Part shown: positions 1-9,002 of the stretch, in pieces
How the letters are laid out: each line of letters begins with the position of its first letter
Position numbering within the stretch: position 1 is the first letter of the stretch
The notes under the pieces: generated by a model
Databases searched by the model: none
What the model saw: the letters and a program-made list of their open reading frames with translations, nothing else
What the model was told of the DNA's origin: nothing
Translations under genes and position numbers: made by a program
Source of the DNA: Arenibacter arenosicollis
GTDB taxonomy: Bacteria; Bacteroidota; Bacteroidia; Flavobacteriales; Flavobacteriaceae
NCBI RefSeq assembly: GCF_014397245.1
Contig: NZ_JACLHY010000013.1
Span: forward strand, 62,001 to 126,000
Direction of reading: 5' to 3'
DNA: 64,000 nt

Positions 1-2
1 CC

Positions 3-515
3 GAGGATCATCAGAATACTTCCTCGAATATGACAAAAAAAGTGGCCAAGGTCCTTGAACTGGCAACATCCGATGGTTTAAATGCAATGTCCTATGTTAA
101 GAACAATGCAAAGGCATTGGGAATCGATCGCAACAAAATAGGATTTATGGGTTTTTCTGCTGGTGGTGCCGTGACCATGGGCGTTACTTTTAATTACACT
201 AAAACCAATAGGCCAGATTTTATAGTTCCTGTTTATCCATGGATGACAGTTTTGGGCACCTACAGTGTACCTCAGGACGCCCCACCAATGTTGATCATCT
301 GCGCTTCGGACGACCAATATGACCTTGCTCATGAGAGTGTAGATCTGTACTCGGCCTGGTCAAAGTTGGGAAAGAGTGCAGCATTGCACATGTACTCCAA
401 GGGAGGACATGGTTTCGGAATGAAAACCCAAGATTTACCCTCGGACAATTGGATATCACGTTTTTACGAATGGACCTTGGCCGAAAAAATTGTGGTACCC
501 GCCCAACAACCTTAA
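3..515 (+). CDS. alpha/beta hydrolase, esterase type (3' part only)
   Basis: The reading frame is open to the left edge of the window, so the N-terminus is missing; the first ATG, at 30, is internal. About 170 residues are visible. They hold the catalytic half of an alpha/beta hydrolase: the nucleophile elbow GFSAGG (Ser codon at 156-158), a strand ending in CASDDQ with the probable acid, and GGHGFG with the catalytic His near the C-terminus. This arrangement matches acetyl-xylan/feruloyl esterases of the BD-FAE type and dienelactone-hydrolase relatives. An SGNH esterase and a GH20 glycosidase follow on the same strand, which suggests removal of acyl groups from a polysaccharide; that role is inferred. 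The substrate cannot be told from the sequence. Confidence 0.8.
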   Translation, partial: EDHQNTSSNMTKKVAKVLELATSDGLNAMSYVKNNAKALGIDRNKIGFMGFSAGGAVTMGVTFNYTKTNRPDFIVPVYPWMTVLGTYSVPQDAPPMLIICASDDQYDLAHESVDLYSAWSKLGKSAALHMYSKGGHGFGMKTQDLPSDNWISRFYEWTLAEKIVVPAQQP

Positions 516-620
516 TGGGAGACCAACAAGGCTGTAGTTACCAACAGCGCGCTTACTATGTTTCCTGTCGAAAATTATTTGACGGGAGTGATAATTATTA
601 TAACTTAACCTCTAATTTAA

Positions 621-1271
621 ATGACTTTGAAAAAACTAATAATCTTATTCATATTATTTACAGCCTTTACTTACGGTCAGAAAGTCCCGGCCTTTCAAAA
701 TGAAGTGGTGGCCTTGCAGCAAAAGTATGACACCCTTTGGGATTCTTCAAAACAGACCATTGTGTTCGCGGGAAGTTCCACTATTCGGATGTGGAAAAAT
801 TTGGAATCCATGTTCCCGGAACATCAAATCGTCAACTCAGGCTTTGGCGGCTCACAGTCGTCCGATTTATTTCATTATTATAATGAGCTTATTTTGAGAT
901 ACAACCCTAGAAAGGTTTTTATCTACGAGGGCGATAATGATATTGCTTCCAAAAAAAAGACAAGGGAGATAATAGAAAACACCCGTAAAATTATTGACAA
1001 AGTAAGGGAAAGGGATAGCATGACCCAAATTGTCATCATTGCGGCCAAACCCAGTATTTCCAGGTGGCATTTAAAAAGAAAATATAAAAAATTGAACAGG
1101 CACTTTAAAAAGCTATGTAAAAAAGAAAGTACCCTGGAATATGCCAATGTATGGGATGTGATGATGGACGACAAGAAAGTAAGACAGGATATATTTCTAG
1201 GTGATGGACTTCATATGAACAGTAAAGGCTATGATTTGTGGTTTTCCGTCATCCAACCCTTTATGAATTAA
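621..1271 (+). CDS. SGNH/GDSL-family secreted hydrolase
   Basis: A 216-aa protein with an N-terminal signal peptide (hydrophobic residues 5-18, likely cleavage near Gly19-Gln20). The SGNH blocks are present: FAGSSTIRMW with the nucleophile Ser53 (GSS in place of the usual GDS), a conserved Gly in NSGFGGSQ, GDNDI as the block III Asn region, and DGLHMN carrying the C-terminal Asp-x-x-His pair. The family hydrolyses ester bonds in lipids or acetylated sugars. The gene starts 105 nt after the preceding esterase and 46 nt before the GH20 gene, so it probably belongs to one degradation operon. The exact substrate is unknown. Confidence 0.85.
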   Translation: MTLKKLIILFILFTAFTYGQKVPAFQNEVVALQQKYDTLWDSSKQTIVFAGSSTIRMWKNLESMFPEHQIVNSGFGGSQSSDLFHYYNELILRYNPRKVFIYEGDNDIASKKKTREIIENTRKIIDKVRERDSMTQIVIIAAKPSISRWHLKRKYKKLNRHFKKLCKKESTLEYANVWDVMMDDKKVRQDIFLGDGLHMNSKGYDLWFSVIQPFMN

Positions 1272-1317
1272 TACTAATCAAACGTACGCCCATATAACAC
1301 TAACACATTCAATTTCA

Positions 1318-2937
1318 ATGAAAAAATCCATTCTTATCAAATCATTAGTTGTTCTAGCTGTATTTTCTGCTTTTGTTGCCTGTCAACAGGAAAAAAAGAA
1401 AGTGATAAATTTCCCAACAACGGATTTATCCTTAGAAAATTTAATTCCCAGACCCTTAAAGATAGTGGCCACCAATAGCGCCTTTGGTTTGGATAAAAAT
1501 ACCATCATCTATACCTCTCAAAATTCCATAGGTTTTCCAGAGGTTGGTGAGTTCTTATCGGAAAAGATAAAATGGCAGACCGATCTGGATTTACCCGTAA
1601 ACTCAACAACTAATCCCTCGACAGAGCGTATAATCTTTATCAATCAGTCAGACAGTACCACTATTTCTACAAAGGAGGGTTACGATTTATATATTACCCA
1701 AGATTCCATTATCCTTAACGCCAAGACAGCTGAAGGAGCTTTTAGGGGTGTTCAGACCTTAAGACAGATCATTCCTGAAACCAGTAATGATACCCTGTCA
1801 GAAAATAAAATGTGGTTGATTCCAACGGGTAAAATTACCGACAATCCCAATTTTGAATATAGGGGATCTATGTTGGATGTGGCAAGACACTTTTTTAGCG
1901 TAGAGGATGTAAAAAAGTATATCGATATATTGGCCTATTACAAAATTAATACACTGCATTTGCATCTTACAGATGATCAGGGCTGGCGTATAGAAATTAA
2001 ATCTTGGCCAAAACTTACAGAGATTGGAGGCAGTACTGAAGTAGGTGGTGGCCCCGGTGGATTTTACACCCAGGAAGACTACAAGGATATTGTGGCCTAT
2101 GCGGCCAAACATTTTATAACCATTGTCCCCGAGGTAGATATGCCAGGGCATACCAATGCAGCATCAGTGGCCTATCCCATTCTAAATGGAAATGGCAAAA
2201 CACCCAAACTTTATACCGGAACCGAAGTGGGGTTCAGTACTTTTGATGCCAATAAAGACACCGTTTATGCCTTTATTGATGACGTAGTGCGTGAGATATC
2301 GGCGATTACACCTGGCCCCTATTTTCATGCAGGTGGTGATGAAAGCCATGTTACCAAGAAAAAAGATTTTATTCATTTTGTTTCCAAAGTGGACAAAATT
2401 GTAAAGAAATACGGTAAAAGAATGATAGGTTGGGATGAAATTGTACACGCTGATGTAGATACTACTGCCATTGCACAATTTTGGGCCAACGAAGAAAATG
2501 CCAAATTAGCCGTTGAAAAAGGCTTAAAAGTTATTTTGTCCCCAGGAAAAAAAGCCTATCTGGATATGCAATATGACACCCTTTCCAAGTACGGGCTTCA
2601 TTGGGCAGGATATATCCCTGTGGATACCGGCTATGTTTGGACGCCTGAAAGATATGTGCAAGGCATTAATAAAAAAAACATATTGGGCGTTGAAGCTCCT
2701 TTATGGTCCGAGACAGTTAGCAATATGGATGAAGTGGAGTATTTGGCCTTTCCGAGGATGATCGGTTATTCGGAACTTAGTTGGAGTACTGAAGAAAACA
2801 GAAATTGGGAAAATTATAAAGTAAGGTTGGGCAATCAGGCCCCTTATTTGGATAAAATGAATGTAAAATATTATCCTTCCGAACTAATAGAATGGAAAAA
2901 AAGCAAGTACACCTATAAAACCATTGACAAAGACTAA
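1318..2937 (+). CDS. GH20 beta-N-acetylhexosaminidase, lipoprotein
   Basis: A 539-aa exo-hydrolase that removes terminal beta-linked N-acetylhexosamine, acting from the outer or periplasmic face of the envelope. A lipobox ends at Cys22 (FVAC). A GH20b-like N-terminal domain covers roughly residues 40-170, followed by the TIM-barrel catalytic domain with LHLHLTDDQGWR near residues 215-226 and the signature HAGGDE, in which Asp341-Glu342 are the catalytic pair. Length fits the family. Two esterases lie upstream and a serine carboxypeptidase follows 111 nt downstream. Breakdown of chitin or amino-sugar glycans is the likely use; peptidoglycan or host glycans are alternatives. Confidence 0.92.
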   Translation: MKKSILIKSLVVLAVFSAFVACQQEKKKVINFPTTDLSLENLIPRPLKIVATNSAFGLDKNTIIYTSQNSIGFPEVGEFLSEKIKWQTDLDLPVNSTTNPSTERIIFINQSDSTTISTKEGYDLYITQDSIILNAKTAEGAFRGVQTLRQIIPETSNDTLSENKMWLIPTGKITDNPNFEYRGSMLDVARHFFSVEDVKKYIDILAYYKINTLHLHLTDDQGWRIEIKSWPKLTEIGGSTEVGGGPGGFYTQEDYKDIVAYAAKHFITIVPEVDMPGHTNAASVAYPILNGNGKTPKLYTGTEVGFSTFDANKDTVYAFIDDVVREISAITPGPYFHAGGDESHVTKKKDFIHFVSKVDKIVKKYGKRMIGWDEIVHADVDTTAIAQFWANEENAKLAVEKGLKVILSPGKKAYLDMQYDTLSKYGLHWAGYIPVDTGYVWTPERYVQGINKKNILGVEAPLWSETVSNMDEVEYLAFPRMIGYSELSWSTEENRNWENYKVRLGNQAPYLDKMNVKYYPSELIEWKKSKYTYKTIDKD

Positions 2938-3048
2938 TATTCATTTAATAATACTATAGCCTAAAAGCCTAATATTTAATATATTGTAATCCCCTAATTA
3001 TCAGATTTTACCTGTTTAGCTATTTGACCAAATTTAAATACTAAACAA

Positions 3049-4554
3049 ATGAAAGCTCTTATTCTAGTTCTTACCCTATTATTGGGGCAATTGTGCTATC
3101 CCAATAAGGAAAACGATTCTATACCCAAAGCTGAAGTAGCCACTACCATGCAAAGTGTTACCATAAACGGAAACACCATCTATTTAACCGCAAAGGCTGG
3201 AACTTTTGAGGTAAAGGACGAAACCAACAAACCCATTGCATTAATGGGCTTTACCTATTACACTAGGGATTCCAAAAGAGGATTGGCCACACAAAGACGG
3301 CCAATAGTCTTTGCTTTTAACGGTGGTCCAGGATCATCTTCTTTTTGGCTTCACATGGGCATTTTAGGACCCAAGAGAATTGTTGTGGACGACCCAAAAT
3401 CAACACCGGCTGCTCCTTATAAAATTGTGAACAACAACTACTCTATCCTTGATGTCGCCGATCTTGTGATGGTAGACCCCGTAGGTACCGGTCTAAGTAT
3501 ACCTATTGGAAAAGCCAAGTATAAGGACTTTTGGGGGGTAGACCAGGATATCAGAAGCCTATCCTTATTCATAACACAATTTCTGATACACAATGACCGC
3601 ATGAACAGTCCCAAATTCCTATTGGGAGAAAGTTACGGGACCTTTAGGAACGCGGGATTAATGAATACCCTACTGAACCAGGGAGTTGCCATGAACGGAG
3701 TTATAATGGTATCTGCGGTATTTGACCTTCGGACCCTACTTTTCCCTCCAAATGACGACTTACCATATATAGTTCATTTTCCCACCTATGCCGCCACGGC
3801 ATGGTACCATAATAAAATAACCGACAAACCGGAAAATGTATTTGAGTTCCTAAAGACCGTCAGATCTTTTACCGAAAATGAGTACACCCCGGCCCTATTC
3901 AAAGGAGATCAAATATCCGAAAATGAAAAAGCCAACATTGCCTCGAAATTGGCATACTACACCGGCACAGATACCAATTATTGGCTAAAAGCAGATCTAA
4001 AGGTAACTGCGTCTGAATTTTTTGCTGAATTTTTAAGGGACCAAGGTGAAATAGTAGGAAGATTGGATTCTCGATTTACGGGAATCAATGAAGATCCATT
4101 ATCGCAAGAAGGGAGCCATGACCCCCAAAGTTTGGCCATTTCCCCTGCCTACATTAGTGGGTTTCTAGATTATTTTTACGGCGATCTAAAAGTAAACAAA
4201 AATTTATTGTATTCCATCACGGCAGGGAGAAGGGATGGATTTAAATGGGATTGGACCCATAAAGGAAATACGAGATGGGGCACCTCGGCGGCAATTAATA
4301 CCGGGATTGATATGGCCACGGCCCTCTCCAGAGACCCTAACATGAAGGTTCTTGTCCTAAACGGTATTTACGACCTAGCTACGGTTTTCTATGGAGTGGA
4401 ACATAGCATCAATCATTTAGGCCTAAAAAAGGAAATCAAGGATAATATTACGATGGAATATTATGAGGCGGGACATATGATGTATACCCACAAACCTTCC
4501 ATGGAAAAATTCAAGAAAGACGTCTCCCAATTTATACTAAACGCATCAAAATAA
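3049..4554 (+). CDS. serine carboxypeptidase, peptidase S10 family
   Basis: A 501-aa secreted peptidase with an N-terminal hydrophobic signal (residues 3-15). It has the oxyanion segment NGGPGSSSFW, the nucleophile motif GESYG (Ser195), the catalytic Asp442 in NGIYDLATV and the catalytic His476 in AGHMMYTH, in the order expected for S10 carboxypeptidases. The family trims amino acids from peptide C-termini. The gene is last in the plus-strand run and converges on the large S9-like hydrolase; the 72-nt gap holds a long hairpin. All three catalytic residues are present, so it should be active. Confidence 0.9.
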   Translation: MKALILVLTLLLGQLCYPNKENDSIPKAEVATTMQSVTINGNTIYLTAKAGTFEVKDETNKPIALMGFTYYTRDSKRGLATQRRPIVFAFNGGPGSSSFWLHMGILGPKRIVVDDPKSTPAAPYKIVNNNYSILDVADLVMVDPVGTGLSIPIGKAKYKDFWGVDQDIRSLSLFITQFLIHNDRMNSPKFLLGESYGTFRNAGLMNTLLNQGVAMNGVIMVSAVFDLRTLLFPPNDDLPYIVHFPTYAATAWYHNKITDKPENVFEFLKTVRSFTENEYTPALFKGDQISENEKANIASKLAYYTGTDTNYWLKADLKVTASEFFAEFLRDQGEIVGRLDSRFTGINEDPLSQEGSHDPQSLAISPAYISGFLDYFYGDLKVNKNLLYSITAGRRDGFKWDWTHKGNTRWGTSAAINTGIDMATALSRDPNMKVLVLNGIYDLATVFYGVEHSINHLGLKKEIKDNITMEYYEAGHMMYTHKPSMEKFKKDVSQFILNASK

Positions 4555-4563
4555 AAGGCAAAA

Positions 4564-4621
4564 GGTCGACCAAATAATGAAAGCCAAATAAAAATTTAAT
4601 GGGCTTATTATTTGGACGACC
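4564..4621. terminator. long hairpin between convergent genes
   Basis: An inverted repeat of 15 bp with one mismatch (4564-4578 with 4607-4621) is extended by an inner AAGCC/GGCTT pairing (4581-4585 with 4602-4606). It lies between the stop codons of the S10 peptidase and the convergent S9-like hydrolase and could end transcription from both sides. There is no long T-run on either strand, so it may be an mRNA 3'-end stabiliser instead. Confidence 0.5.
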
Positions 4622-4626
4622 ATGTC

Positions 4627-7206
4627 CTATTTCCATTCAAAATCACCGGATTCAATGGACCAATCGTTCCCAAAAAATCCGGCACATTTAACTGCAGAAG
4701 TTCCTTGGTCCAAAACAGTCTCGTCAAAAAGCATCAAATCTGGAAAAGTAGTTCCATTCACCAAATAATGGTTGGCATAGGCCGCTTTCATTCCCAGAAG
4801 CCCCGTAGCAGTTACCACCCCTACACTGGCCACATCGCTATCCGCTCTCGGAACGATAAAATACAGGCCCCAGTTGCTTCCACTGATACTTCTACTTCCA
4901 AAATTTAATTTATTATTGAATACTTGGACCGGACTATCCTTTAATAATTTATCCCAGGCAGCATTATTGTTTTTATTACCATAAACCACAACATTTCGAT
5001 TTGGATAGTCCTTAAGGGAAAAGTCGGTATCCGCAACCAATTCTATATTACCATTGGCCTTGTACCAGAAGGTATCCGCATCAAATCTGGCCTTATTATA
5101 GTACCAGTCATTCTCGGCTTGCGACCCTTTGGTAGCATAAACAAATACCACGTCGTTTCTAAAGGCATCCTTAAAGCCTCCATTCCTATGGGGCCCTTTT
5201 TCTTCCAAAGGAGGATTGACCACGATTTCCCATTCCCCATCCAATTCCTTAAAGAACGTTTTCTCTTTGGATGGAATTTTTACTTCCGTTCCGTTAAGTT
5301 CAATACTATTGATCTCCCCTGGCAACTTGGTGAAATCTATTGCCAACATGGACACATTTTTTGTGTCCACTTTAAAAATGTTATCCCAAGAAAAATTAAA
5401 TGAACTAACCTCGAAAGGTATCTGTTGCTGATGGATGGCAATGAAGTGGGAGGAAGAAGAAACCCCCGGAGAACCCGTACTGAACTCCAATTTTTTAATG
5501 TCCTTGGCCTCAGGAATAGTTCGTTGTTTAAATAGGTTAAAAATTGGTTCCCAATCCACACTGTGGTCCCCATACCAATGAGTACCACCCGGATATTCAT
5601 AATAGGTGAAATCTGGATGAAATTGCCCCAAACGCTCTCTCATATCACGGGCAATATAAGTAGGAACTACATTATCCTTTTCTCCATGCAGCACATAAAC
5701 CCCGTGATGTAGGTAGTTCCGAATTAATTTTAAAGTTCTGCTAGGCGTTCCTGCTCTTTCCACAATGTTTTCGACTGCAGTAGGAACATACTCTGCCGTC
5801 ATACGTTCGAACATTTTAGGGGTAATTCCATATTGGGCTCTTTGATCCTCGGTAAGTTCCGCAATTCTCTCGGACCGCCCTCCTCTATACAACAACAAAT
5901 CCGGATATCCGGCACATGGTGCTATAGCAGCAAATTGGTCGGGGTAGGTCGCTCCCAAATACCATGTTCCATGACCACCCATAGAATGTCCGGTTAGGTA
6001 AATCTTACTATTGTCCGGTTTAAAAAGTCTTTTGCTATCTGCCAACACTTCCATGGCATCCAATCGTCCCCAATCTTCCCAAGCAAATCCGAATGGCCGT
6101 CTGTTGGTAGGGGCAATCAAGTTTCCCCAATCTTTTTGTTTATAGGCATTTGCCTGATTCACAGCTTCCACTGATGCCCCGTGCACCGAAAGAAAAAGCG
6201 CTGCTCCCTCCGCGTTTCTACTTTTGTCTGGGGCTACACTGTAATACTGTACACTTTTATCAATATCGCTTATAAAGGTTCTCTTATGATGTTTATATTT
6301 GGATTTCACATTTAGAGTTAGGTTTTCGGTGGATACCAAATGTCCGTTGTTATGTTTAAACTGCAGATCTACGTTCACTTGCGCAACAGTGGTATCCAAA
6401 GTTGATGAAGGAATTGAAAAGGGAATTTTATAAACTGTGAAGGGTGGAATGTCGGGAACCTGGGTTGTAAGTGACCTATCGTTTACATTTGCTACAATAG
6501 TGTAATTCTTGACCCATTTTTCAGTGGCATTTATAACCCTTATGGCGGCCTCATATTCTAGGTCTTCTTCCAACAAAAGATCGGGAACCGTTAAATCGCG
6601 GGTAGTAAATTGCACAAGGGCTTTAGGTTCCAATAATCGCGCCCTTATCCTAGGAAAACGGCCTACCTTCAACACAAAAACATTATCACCTTTCTTTAAT
6701 TTTAAAGGGATAAGGTTCCATCCAAAATCATAGTGATCGCCTTCATAAGGATAGCCATTTATGGACGCCAATGTATGTCCGGAAGCTTCGAACAAAACCG
6801 TTTTTTCAGACCCTGATCTATAGGTAAGATATACATAACCCGACCTAAGTTCCCTGCCGGAAAAGCTGTTGGTACTATCGACCTTTATTTCACTCCATTT
6901 TAATTCCCGTCCCATATAGTCAATATCAAAAGCTTCACCAACTGATACTTTCTTGGATGGATTCATTAGGAATTGGTCAAATACCGGGTCTACAGGAAAT
7001 GTTGGCGACTCAAAACCGAAACTCGGAATGGTCAAGGCCAGTGCTTTGTTAAACACATGAATCACTTTTCCTTCATGAATATCCTCAACCTTTTCCTTGC
7101 CAAAATATTCAACAATATTTCCGGTACGTTGTTGTCCTATAAGGCAAGAAGGGATAACAAGAAGCATCACTACAACTAAAGCGCTTTTCTTACATAAATT
7201 CATCAT
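4627..7206 (-). CDS. large secreted alpha/beta hydrolase, S9/prolyl-oligopeptidase-like
   Basis: An 859-aa protein with a signal sequence (residues 8-22); IPSC at 18-21 could be a weak lipobox. Residues about 100-340 are beta-rich and hold an appended domain resembling sugar- or partner-binding modules. The hydrolase core follows with GHSMGG (Ser408), GEKDNVVP (probable Asp511) and GGTHWYGD (His543). About 300 further residues at the C-terminus look beta-rich and unassigned. The core resembles the S9 peptidase/PHB-depolymerase-like esterases common in marine Bacteroidota polysaccharide loci. It starts with ATGATG, so the second Met (7203) is possible. Peptidase or carbohydrate esterase cannot be decided from sequence alone. 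Confidence 0.75.
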   Translation of the reverse strand: MMNLCKKSALVVVMLLVIPSCLIGQQRTGNIVEYFGKEKVEDIHEGKVIHVFNKALALTIPSFGFESPTFPVDPVFDQFLMNPSKKVSVGEAFDIDYMGRELKWSEIKVDSTNSFSGRELRSGYVYLTYRSGSEKTVLFEASGHTLASINGYPYEGDHYDFGWNLIPLKLKKGDNVFVLKVGRFPRIRARLLEPKALVQFTTRDLTVPDLLLEEDLEYEAAIRVINATEKWVKNYTIVANVNDRSLTTQVPDIPPFTVYKIPFSIPSSTLDTTVAQVNVDLQFKHNNGHLVSTENLTLNVKSKYKHHKRTFISDIDKSVQYYSVAPDKSRNAEGAALFLSVHGASVEAVNQANAYKQKDWGNLIAPTNRRPFGFAWEDWGRLDAMEVLADSKRLFKPDNSKIYLTGHSMGGHGTWYLGATYPDQFAAIAPCAGYPDLLLYRGGRSERIAELTEDQRAQYGITPKMFERMTAEYVPTAVENIVERAGTPSRTLKLIRNYLHHGVYVLHGEKDNVVPTYIARDMRERLGQFHPDFTYYEYPGGTHWYGDHSVDWEPIFNLFKQRTIPEAKDIKKLEFSTGSPGVSSSSHFIAIHQQQIPFEVSSFNFSWDNIFKVDTKNVSMLAIDFTKLPGEINSIELNGTEVKIPSKEKTFFKELDGEWEIVVNPPLEEKGPHRNGGFKDAFRNDVVFVYATKGSQAENDWYYNKARFDADTFWYKANGNIELVADTDFSLKDYPNRNVVVYGNKNNNAAWDKLLKDSPVQVFNNKLNFGSRSISGSNWGLYFIVPRADSDVASVGVVTATGLLGMKAAYANHYLVNGTTFPDLMLFDETVLDQGTSAVKCAGFFGNDWSIESGDFEWK

Positions 7207-7360
7207 GAAAAAATTGATTAAGGAATTAAAATATTAATTTCCATAATTAGTTTTCCCTAACACAAGAATTTAGACCAACAACCTGCCACCGAAGCTAAAT
7301 GAAGAATTATTTTCACATGCAACACCTCGATTCTTGAGCCATGAACCTAAAATATAAGGC

Positions 7361-7386
7361 AAAAAAAAACCTTCGTAAACGAAGGT
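7361..7386 (-). terminator. rho-independent terminator after the DUF5606 gene
   Basis: A 7-bp stem (ACCTTCG 7369-7375 with CGAAGGT 7380-7386) with a TAAA loop. Read on the minus strand it is followed by nine T residues (complement of 7361-7369). It sits 24 nt past the stop of the last gene of the ruvX-def operon. Confidence 0.85.
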
Positions 7387-7409
7387 CCATTATTCTAGTT
7401 CATAGGAAC

Positions 7410-7838
7410 CTATTCCTTTTCCTTGGAAGCTTCTTCAGTTTCTTCCACATCGGCATACTCTGTAATACCGTGTTCGTGTAGCAAATTGTACCACTGAACA
7501 ATCTTTTTTATATCACTGGCATATACCCTATCCTCATCATAGTTGGGAAGCACCTCGAACAAGTATTCTTCAAGTTTTATTTTATCATCCTTATGACTAA
7601 CCGCTGTTTTTCCACCCTCTTCCTTTTCCTTGATCTTTTCAAATACGTCTTTTAAAGGAACTTCCTCTTCCAAAGTATAAATCGCAATCTCAGATAAGAC
7701 ACTTACATTGTTCTTAAAACTAACGGTAACTTTCTTACCATCCAGCAGGGATTCGGCCACAAAACCCGAACGTGTCTGAGTTAACAATTTAAAAAGACCT
7801 GGTTTACCTGCAATTGATAATATTTTATTTAAACTCAT
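7410..7838 (-). CDS. DUF5606 domain protein
   Basis: A 142-aa soluble protein starting MSLNKILSIAGKPGLFKL, the hallmark N-terminus of the DUF5606 family found across Bacteroidota. The first 50 residues form a small beta-rich domain reminiscent of KOW/SH3-like folds; the rest is helical and ends in an acidic Glu-rich tail. No function is established. It is the third gene after ruvX and def, 56 nt beyond def, and shares their terminator. The conserved neighbourhood hints at a housekeeping role in translation or nucleic-acid metabolism, which is inference. Confidence 0.85.
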   Translation of the reverse strand: MSLNKILSIAGKPGLFKLLTQTRSGFVAESLLDGKKVTVSFKNNVSVLSEIAIYTLEEEVPLKDVFEKIKEKEEGGKTAVSHKDDKIKLEEYLFEVLPNYDEDRVYASDIKKIVQWYNLLHEHGITEYADVEETEEASKEKE

Positions 7839-7894
7839 CTGTTATTTTGTTTCAGCGGCAAATATGCTACTTTTTGTTTATAATAGAAATTGTT

Positions 7895-8485
7895 TTAACG
7901 TGCTTTTTTCATGTTGGGAAAGCGCATTCTATATTCCACCTTAATCTTTCCCTTGGAAATATTGGCTAACCTGCCTTTTAAAAGTCTCTTTTTTAAGGTG
8001 GATAATTTATCGATAAACAAAATACCCTCTATATGGTCATATTCATGTTGAATAACCCTGGCCAAAAGACCATCATAAGTTTCCTTATAGGCCTTAAAAT
8101 TTTCGTCCATATAAGAAATGGTAATGGTATCCTTTCTGGAAACGTCTTCCCTTACATCGGGAATGCTAAGACATCCTTCATTAAAAGCCCATTCCGTACC
8201 TGTTTCTTCCTCTATTTGGGCGTTAATAAAAACTTTCCTGAACCCTTTAAGTGCATTTTGTTCTTCCTCAGTAAGGTCTTCGTCATCGGCAAATGGAGTG
8301 GTATCCACTAGGAACAGCCTAATGGGCAGCCCAATTTGGGGTGCGGCCAAACCTACACCATTGGAATTGTACATAGTTTCCCACATATTGGCCACCAATT
8401 CTTCCAATTTTGGATAATCCTTATCTATATTATCCCCTACTTTCCTAAGTACCGGGTCTCCATAAGCAACTATAGGTAATATCAT
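7895..8485 (-). CDS. def: peptide deformylase
   Basis: A 196-aa metalloenzyme that removes the formyl group from the N-terminal Met of new proteins. All three signatures are present: GVGLAAPQ (43-50), EGCLSIP with the metal-binding Cys, and QHEYDH with the two metal-binding His and catalytic Glu. Its start lies one nucleotide beyond the ruvX stop, so the two genes are translationally close. Length is normal for Bacteroidota deformylases. Confidence 0.97.
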   Translation of the reverse strand: MILPIVAYGDPVLRKVGDNIDKDYPKLEELVANMWETMYNSNGVGLAAPQIGLPIRLFLVDTTPFADDEDLTEEEQNALKGFRKVFINAQIEEETGTEWAFNEGCLSIPDVREDVSRKDTITISYMDENFKAYKETYDGLLARVIQHEYDHIEGILFIDKLSTLKKRLLKGRLANISKGKIKVEYRMRFPNMKKAR

Positions 8486-8486
8486 A

Positions 8487-8900
8487 CTATTTTTTTCTAT
8501 TTAAAAATGCCTGAAGGATTATGGTGGCACTTATTTCATCAACTAAAGCCTTATCCCTTCTTTGTTTTTTATTAAGGCCACTATCTATCATGGTCTGAAA
8601 CGCCATTTTAGAGGTAAATCGCTCGTCCTGTCGCTCTACCGGTATCTTCGGAAAAACACCTTGTAAAGTTCTCAAAAAGGGCTTAATTAGTTCCTCGGAT
8701 TCGGAAGGAAGATTATTCATTTGCTTTGGCTCGCCAATCACAAATCTTTCAACTTTCTCCTCCTCAACATACTTCCTAAGGAAATTCAAAAGTTGCTTTG
8801 TCTCAACTGTGGTTAGGCCAGAGGCTATTAATTGCAACTCGTCTGTTACAGCTATTCCCGTTCTCACCTTCCCATAATCCAATGCTACAATCCTTCCCAC
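8487..8900 (-). CDS. ruvX: YqgF/RuvX-family RNase H-fold nuclease
   Basis: A 137-aa protein of the family that processes the 5' end of pre-16S rRNA and was earlier described as a putative Holliday-junction resolvase. The active-site strand VALDYGKVRTGIAVTD and the later ERFTSKMA and DEISATIILQ segments are present. The start is taken as GTG at 8900, giving MGRIVALDYG as in relatives. A TTG 15 nt upstream (8915) lies inside a good -7 promoter element (8913-8920), so it is unlikely to be translated. First gene of a ruvX-def-DUF5606 operon. Confidence 0.9.
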   Translation of the reverse strand: MGRIVALDYGKVRTGIAVTDELQLIASGLTTVETKQLLNFLRKYVEEEKVERFVIGEPKQMNNLPSESEELIKPFLRTLQGVFPKIPVERQDERFTSKMAFQTMIDSGLNKKQRRDKALVDEISATIILQAFLNRKK

Positions 8901-8912
8901 ATAAATTTTTTG

Positions 8913-8945
8913 CAAAAATAAGAGATAAATTGTTATATGTGCAAA
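8913..8945 (-). promoter_or_regulatory. ruvX-def operon promoter
   Basis: On the minus strand, TTTG (8942-8945), a 21-nt spacer and TATTTTTG (8913-8920) match the Bacteroidota consensus. Transcription would begin only a few nucleotides before the GTG start of ruvX, so the mRNA would be nearly leaderless. Confidence 0.6.
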
Positions 8946-8973
8946 AACAAAAGGTTAATTACCTACTAGCACT

Positions 8974-8981
8974 TATATTTG
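8974..8981 (+). promoter_or_regulatory. dapD -7 promoter element
   Basis: TATATTTG matches TAnnTTTG and lies 22 nt before the dapD ATG. No good TTTG is present at the -33 position. It contains the TTG that would otherwise extend dapD by eight codons, which argues for the ATG start at 9003. Confidence 0.5.
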
Positions 8982-9002
8982 CTAAAATTTGAATTATTAA
9001 AG

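Noticed and set aside
8118-8417. 99-codon open frame antisense to def
   Set aside because: A shadow of the peptide deformylase gene without protein features of its own.
8979-9002. eight-codon N-terminal extension of dapD from TTG
   Set aside because: The TTG overlaps the -7 promoter element and the ATG start gives the normal family length.
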